Positions 59,085 through 64,000 of a stretch of 64,000 bases of DNA are shown in pieces. The DNA comes from Sinonovacula constricta (lineage: Eukaryota > Mollusca > Bivalvia > Cardiida > Solecurtidae). The translations under genes were made by a program, and so were the position numbers. Where the stretch lies: NCBI GenBank assembly GCA_007844125.1, contig CM017571.1, positions 26,068,940 to 26,132,939 of the forward strand. The letters are read 5' to 3'. Each line of letters begins with the position of its first letter. Position 1 is the stretch's first letter. The notes beneath the pieces were generated by a model. The model had not been told where the DNA came from. It ran no database searches and saw only the letters and a list, made by a program, of their open reading frames with translations.

Positions 59085-59450
59085 GAGTTTGGAGAGGTGT
59101 GAGTAGACATTTGGAAGATTTATGGTAGATGTTAGGTAGTGGTCTTCAAAAAAAAACTTGCTATGGTAGGCACCAATTTTTGGAACCCAACCTTTGAAGG
59201 GACGTCCTTGGCGTAGTAATAGAGTCGCCGATTTGTAACTCCTCTGACTGCTTAGCCTCTCATCACATGGGTTCAAGTCCTGCTTAGGCCGATGGACTTA
59301 ATGTGGGAAGGTATTCATGCTGACTTGTGGTGTGCTGGTGGTTCTACCCAGACATTTGTCTGGGATCATCCTCCACCAAATAGCTGGACGTCCATATAAT
59401 GATCATAATTGGTTGCTGTGATGTATTTCAAAAATAAAAGGAACAAAACT
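59085..59450 (+). mobile_element. SINE B, fullest copy
   Basis: The tRNA-like head TGGCGTAGTAATAGAGTCGC (A box) and GGGTTCAAGTCC (B box) are followed by AATGTGGGAAGGTATTCATG, GTGGTTCTACCCAGACATTT, GGATCATCCTCCACCAAATA, and an A-rich end. It serves as the reference for this family in the window. Confidence 0.75.
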
Positions 59451-60514
59451 TTTAAGCAGCCATTACTTTTTACTTAATTTATAAAATTACTAGTATGATA
59501 GGTTTGCAAACAAGGATGCTTAACAGTGGAAGTTTCCTAGGTGATTTGTAAAGATATGCAAGCATTTGAATATGATTTATGGCATCTAGATATTTGCATC
59601 ATTTTGATGAATTAAAATATCTTAAACTGACAGAAGGAGGCAATGAAGATTTATGGTATTGAAGAGAGGTGCAATTATGAAGGATTACAGTACATATTAC
59701 TGTTAGAAAATAAGAATGCAAGAGGAATCATTTCTGTTCTTCCTATCATTTGAACTATTCCCATGTATTGTATTGTTGGAATTCCCAACTATTCCGTTTT
59801 CATTGATTCCCTTGACCACGAGTCTCTTCTGAATTATATCATGTCATCTTATGTGCAATATTTCATTATACACTAGTTATATAACTGATTTAGAGTATAT
59901 TGTTGCATAGTTTTGAGTATTGATCTGGTTTTCAATCAATAATTTTGCTTCATTTTGTTTTTATTTCCGAGATATTTGTGCCTGATGCATTGTTTTGGTT
60001 TATGGGAGGGGGTCTCCATTTATGGTTGCTATTGGCAACCAGAATAAAAGGGGAGAGTACTCCTTAGGCTTGTTTCTACAGAAGTTGACAGGAGAGGATG
60101 TATGAGGTTATTTTGAAGGTGATGAATGATTGTTTTAAAACTTGGTATTCATACTGTCAGACATCACTGATTATCAATAAATATTAACTTCATATTTGTG
60201 TTTGTTTTTACTTTTTTTCCACTATATGATATAGGTTGTATGTAGAGATTTTATGTTTTTTTATTAGTTTATCGTCCAATTCAAAATATTTAGTTTCCAT
60301 GCATAATGGTACCACATTATCATGGCGCATACCCTTGTAATTGCTGAAGCTTTAGTAAGGGAGCTTTATCAGTATCATTTTTAATGGGGGTCAATGTGTC
60401 GCAGTATGGGAGCGGACATACCAACTGTGCGACAAGGTCTGGTACAAAAACATGTACATAATGCTTCGGAAAATAGTTGAGATACAGATCCTAGGTCAGG
60501 GATAACCCTTTCAC

Positions 60515-60735
60515 TGACCTGCTCTGGCAGCACAGTAGGTAGAGAAATGAAATTTATCTTAGACAATGAAGTAATTCCCTGCTTGATCAGTCAGTGTAAG
60601 GATGTGAATGGGTGAGGTATCGTGCAGTGTTCTCAAACTGCTATTCACAGTGAAGGCAGCACTAACTATGCTTCAAATGACCTCTTTTCGGATAACTGAA
60701 ATTTGTAGAGGGATGATATACTTAACAAACCACAT
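60515..60735 (+). mobile_element. SINE A, diverged copy
   Basis: CAGCACAGTAGGTAGAGAAA, ATTCACAGTGAAGGCAGCAC, GGATAACTGAAATTTG and GGGATGATATACTTAACAAA follow the order of SINE A. It shows only one copy of the segment that is amplified at 12595. Confidence 0.6.
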
Positions 60736-62169
60736 ACCATTATCACTAGTATACAGTGTGCATGCATATATTGTGTGCACCCCTAGTTTTGGGGAAGAAA
60801 TGGCGGGGAAAACCAAGCTCTGGTACCCCCAGTTGACCCACTTGACTGAGGGCAGTTTGAAATCACGTAACCGGCTACATTAAGTTATCACGTTTACTAC
60901 TTTGCAAAAGTAACATTTTTCCAGACAATTCCATCCAACAAAAATGAGAGCAGATCTGGATTAGCATGCTTTTAAGCAGTAGCTGGCTCATCTGAATCAA
61001 CACTTCTTGCCATGGTATTTCTTCCACTTGAAACAACAAATTTTATGTTTCTTTTTTCATATCATTTCCAAAGTGATATTTTAATACTTTGACACATGAA
61101 AGCAAAAAGGTATATGTTTATGTTTTTGCTGTTTATGACATATTTACTAAATAATTGAAAAACTGCTACCAAGATGGACAAAACAATACACCTTGACATA
61201 ATACTAAAATGACGATGTCACTGGTACTGAGCGTAAGTTATGTGGGACACACCTTAAAGCATATTTCTTTAAGACGGTAAAGTATGCTAAATAAAAAGAA
61301 GTTCTAGTTAAAGATACCAACATGAGACAGTGGACATAAAAATCCATATAGTTCTTAATTACTCTATTTTTGTCTTACTGGAAAGAACCTATTTCAATTA
61401 CATGTATTTTTCTTTATTTTACAAAAAAATGCAACCACAATGTATAAAAATTAACACACCCAGGCATGGTCTGAGGCCAAATTCCATGTTATGTTTAGTT
61501 ACCATCTTTTTTATTTTAATTTTACGACTTTTTCAGCCTATTTACATATGTTTTTATTATGGAGACAATAAAACCTTAGACTGTGTGATGTATTTAACTG
61601 CTAATATCATTTGGTGATCGCTTTATTTGTTAATTCTGCAGCTGGGAGAATAATTCTTGTGACAGCATTATTGATTATAATAGAGCATCAGAAGATTAGC
61701 GTAATTAGAAAAGTTCCACAGATAAAATTCAATTAAAAATCAGCATTTTTGTGACACTGGTACACTTATTACCGCAAATAAATTTTTACACTTTGTCTAT
61801 TTCAATGCGGCATAAATGGTAGATGATTCTAGATCGGAATTTTTATATTATGAAAAAGAAAATAACAGGTTTAATATATTTTGAAGTAAAAAAAAAAGCA
61901 CCTGGGTACATATATCCTTTGGATGTGAATTTCAAGATTCATGACGTAACAAAGATAAAGATGTTGTTTGGGAGATTCGTGATATACTGTAAACTTAGAG
62001 CTATTTTGATTTGGTTACTTAAAATTAAGCAATGACTATGGAAATATTTTCTGTTCACAAGGCAGATAAGAACATGATTATAAACAAAAACATTGTATAT
62101 TCAAAACCTAACCATGGATTCAAGATCTAAATAAAGGGTAGAAGCTATGAATCAATGAAATAAGAGACG

Positions 62170-62500
62170 GGCAATAAAGTTATGCACAATATAGATTTTT
62201 TACTTTACTTAGGGATTTAGTTCTAGAATAAGATAAGCTAGAGTTATGCTTCTTCTGCACAATATAGATTTTTGACTTTACTAAGGGCTTTAATTAAAGA
62301 ATTAGATAACTAGAGATATGCTTCTTCTGCAAGGCAATTTTACAACTCCGGTATCTATGTTCAAAGTTAAGAGAGAATACATGCAATAGTTCTGAAATTA
62401 CGCTTTACACATTTCTCTTTTAACTAAGGGGATAATTAAAAAATTAGACAAGCTAGTTTTGGTTCTTTTGCAAGGAATATCTACACCTCATCAGGTATCT
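62170..62500 (+). repeat. Loose repeat of about 90-110 bp
   Basis: CACAATATAGATTTTTGACT, ACTAAGGGCTTTAATTAAAG, AATTAGATAACTAGAG, ATGCTTCTTCTGCAAGG recur two to three times with divergence. Confidence 0.55.
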
Positions 62501-62790
62501 ATCATTTTAGCAAGGTTGGAGTAAATGAATGCAATAGTGTTAAAGTTCTGCACTGGACGACAGAAGTGTCACATCCCCACTGCTAACGATGACATGCACT
62601 GAAATCCTATTGTGTCTGCCATGTTATGCAGGCAATACACAATACAATCAGTAGTTTACATTCTCATTTTAATATAATTTCTAATTTGCTGAACAGATGG
62701 ATGATTTTAATATCTCGAGTTTACAAATATTATACAATAAACAGAGATAGGGAGAGATTGGAAAGCGACCTGTCTACTCAGATATTCATT

Positions 62791-63274
62791 TTAAAGGTGG
62801 TATCCAACAGTTTGGACCAAATACTTTTTTTCATACATAGCCAAATAAGTCAATTACCTGAAAAGGTCCTGCAAAATGCTATTGATTGGTGCCCTAGCTG
62901 AGTGTGAAGAGACAAGCATAAATCAGGTATTTCCTATCTGAGCCACGCTGCAGAGTTAGCTATTTTTTAACTAAGAAAATCAGGTGACTTTTGAGATCAT
63001 TTTATATCATCAACCTGGTAGTCTGCTCTGACGTTGATATCTATTTTTAGCTGTGATCACTATTGTACTTATTTATAGGTTTGGAAAGAATAAACATTTA
63101 GTGTGATTTCTTTCAAAATTTGTACTATCTTACAGTACAGTTAATGTTAAAATTGGTCTTTACTTAAGACATCAGTATGAGTTTCTGCAGAAATTATGCT
63201 TAAGTCCTCCAAAACAATGGAAAGATATTGTTGCATGAATTTGATATAGGCAAACTGTCGGATACAACCTTTAA
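62791..63274. mobile_element. TTAA-type MITE, copy 4 (best preserved)
   Basis: Terminal inverted repeats are clear: TTAA, AGGTGGTATCCAACAGTTTG on the left and CAAACTGTCGGATACAACCT, TTAA on the right. The TTAA on both sides is the target-site duplication typical of piggyBac-type transposition. There is no coding capacity in about 480 bp. The family assignment comes from the TTAA alone. Confidence 0.8.
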
Positions 63275-63944
63275 AAATAAAATAGATCCAAGATTGAAAT
63301 GGCTTTACATTTTCTCACCTTATACAAGCACAAAAAACAAACTACAACAGGTTGTGATATAAAAACATCTTTAATTTATAACAATCTTGTCTTAACTCTT
63401 AGCCTGCTCTTCTCATATTTTAAGGCTTAGGCAAATAGTGTACATTCCTGCTGTGAGCTGTCTGATCAGGATCAATACTATTTGCTGCACGGTCTCAGTC
63501 TATAAGTAAATCAACCATAACTTGTAACATATATGATATTAAAGCAAAATATCTAGATAATTTAGCATGGGTTTTTACTAGAATGTAGCAAGCCAAGGGT
63601 TACAAAAAATGGCAACAAGTCAGCACAGCGTATGTGTTTGAGAAAAATATATTTCAACTAAAAATTTGATGTAGGTAATTAATTAAATCAACATTTATTT
63701 AAAAGATAAAAGTGATTTCAAGACATTTAAAAACATGACAGTCTACCTCACAGAAAAGATGATATTTGGTTTCTTAGGATTGTATATGTACTTTATACAA
63801 AAACGTTTACAACAAAAATAGTTCTGAAATATCCCAGGAACACCAAATTTTCCACATCCAAAAAGAACGAGCATTTATAAGCAGTTAGTTAAAGATGGTG
63901 AAAAATGTTTTTGCATGCATATTATTATACTCAATTCAGTTTCC

Positions 63945-64000
63945 TTGTTTTTGTAACATCGCACCGACACAATTATTCCTTTTTTCCTCAGAGAATGGGA
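63945..64000 (-). mobile_element. SINE B tail, minus strand, cut by window end
   Basis: AACATCGCACCGACACAATT is the reverse complement of the SINE B end; the rest lies beyond the window. Confidence 0.5.

Larger units (their letters stand above)
51586..64000. other. Downstream intergenic DNA
   Basis: No gene recognised on either strand. Holds TIR elements (51813-52270, 52838-53096, 62791-63274), SINE B (53220-53385, 59085-59450, 63945-64000), SINE A (60515-60735), an imperfect 45-bp repeat (53818-54062) and a loose repeat with TTCTTCTGCACAATATAG and CTTCTGCAAGG (62170-62500). 54070-59080 and 60740-62160 are AT-rich with nothing recognised; the open frames in them are short and unremarkable. 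Confidence 0.7.

Overview
This 64 kb window is eukaryotic, AT-rich, intron-rich DNA. It holds the 3' two thirds of one protein-coding gene on the + strand: a G protein-coupled receptor kinase of the GRK2/GRK3 (beta-adrenergic receptor kinase) class. Ten coding exons with GT-AG introns can be placed to the base: 5587-5799, 6948-7042, 15134-15241, 20878-20944, 29879-29979, 39825-39987, 40917-41079, 42179-42333, 42653-42769 and 50405-50584. They join in frame to give 453 residues and a stop codon. These residues cover most of the kinase domain from the hinge onward, the AGC-kinase C-tail, the end of the RGS-homology domain, and a PH domain with its C-terminal tail. The N-terminus, most of the RH domain and the kinase N-lobe (about 250 residues in vertebrate GRK2) are not in the window and must lie upstream. 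No second gene was recognised.

The organism is most likely a mollusc, probably a bivalve. This rests on large repeat-stuffed introns, tRNA-derived SINEs with a conserved tail, and dispersed elements bounded by GCTCACCTGAGC and a GGGCCATCATGGCCC hairpin, which I associate with clam genomes. That assignment is inference.

Layout: 1-5586 is upstream intron with a TTAA-flanked MITE, a degenerate ATTGAGCTATATAATGC array split by a Helentron-like element, and a 157-bp tandem duplication. 5587-50584 is the gene, whose long introns carry most of the repeats: minisatellites of 18-20, 22, 26, 27, 37, 52, 62, 65, 79 and 80 bp, four Helentron-like elements in the window as a whole (three of them in this gene body), two SINE families and several TIR elements. 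50585-64000 is 3'UTR and downstream DNA with more MITE and SINE copies and no convincing gene.

The most notable observations are two decayed partial copies of GRK2 exons, each just upstream of the functional exon (14936-14991, 198 bp from its parent; 40757-40819, 148 bp from its parent). Both carry in-frame stops, and the first keeps a good splice acceptor. There is also a candidate 24-nt in-phase microexon (21439-21462). Several minisatellites appear to have grown from a segment of a SINE, and others show higher-order structure or embedded palindromes. I saw no evidence of a novel defence or enzymatic system; the novelty here lies in exon duplication and repeat architecture.
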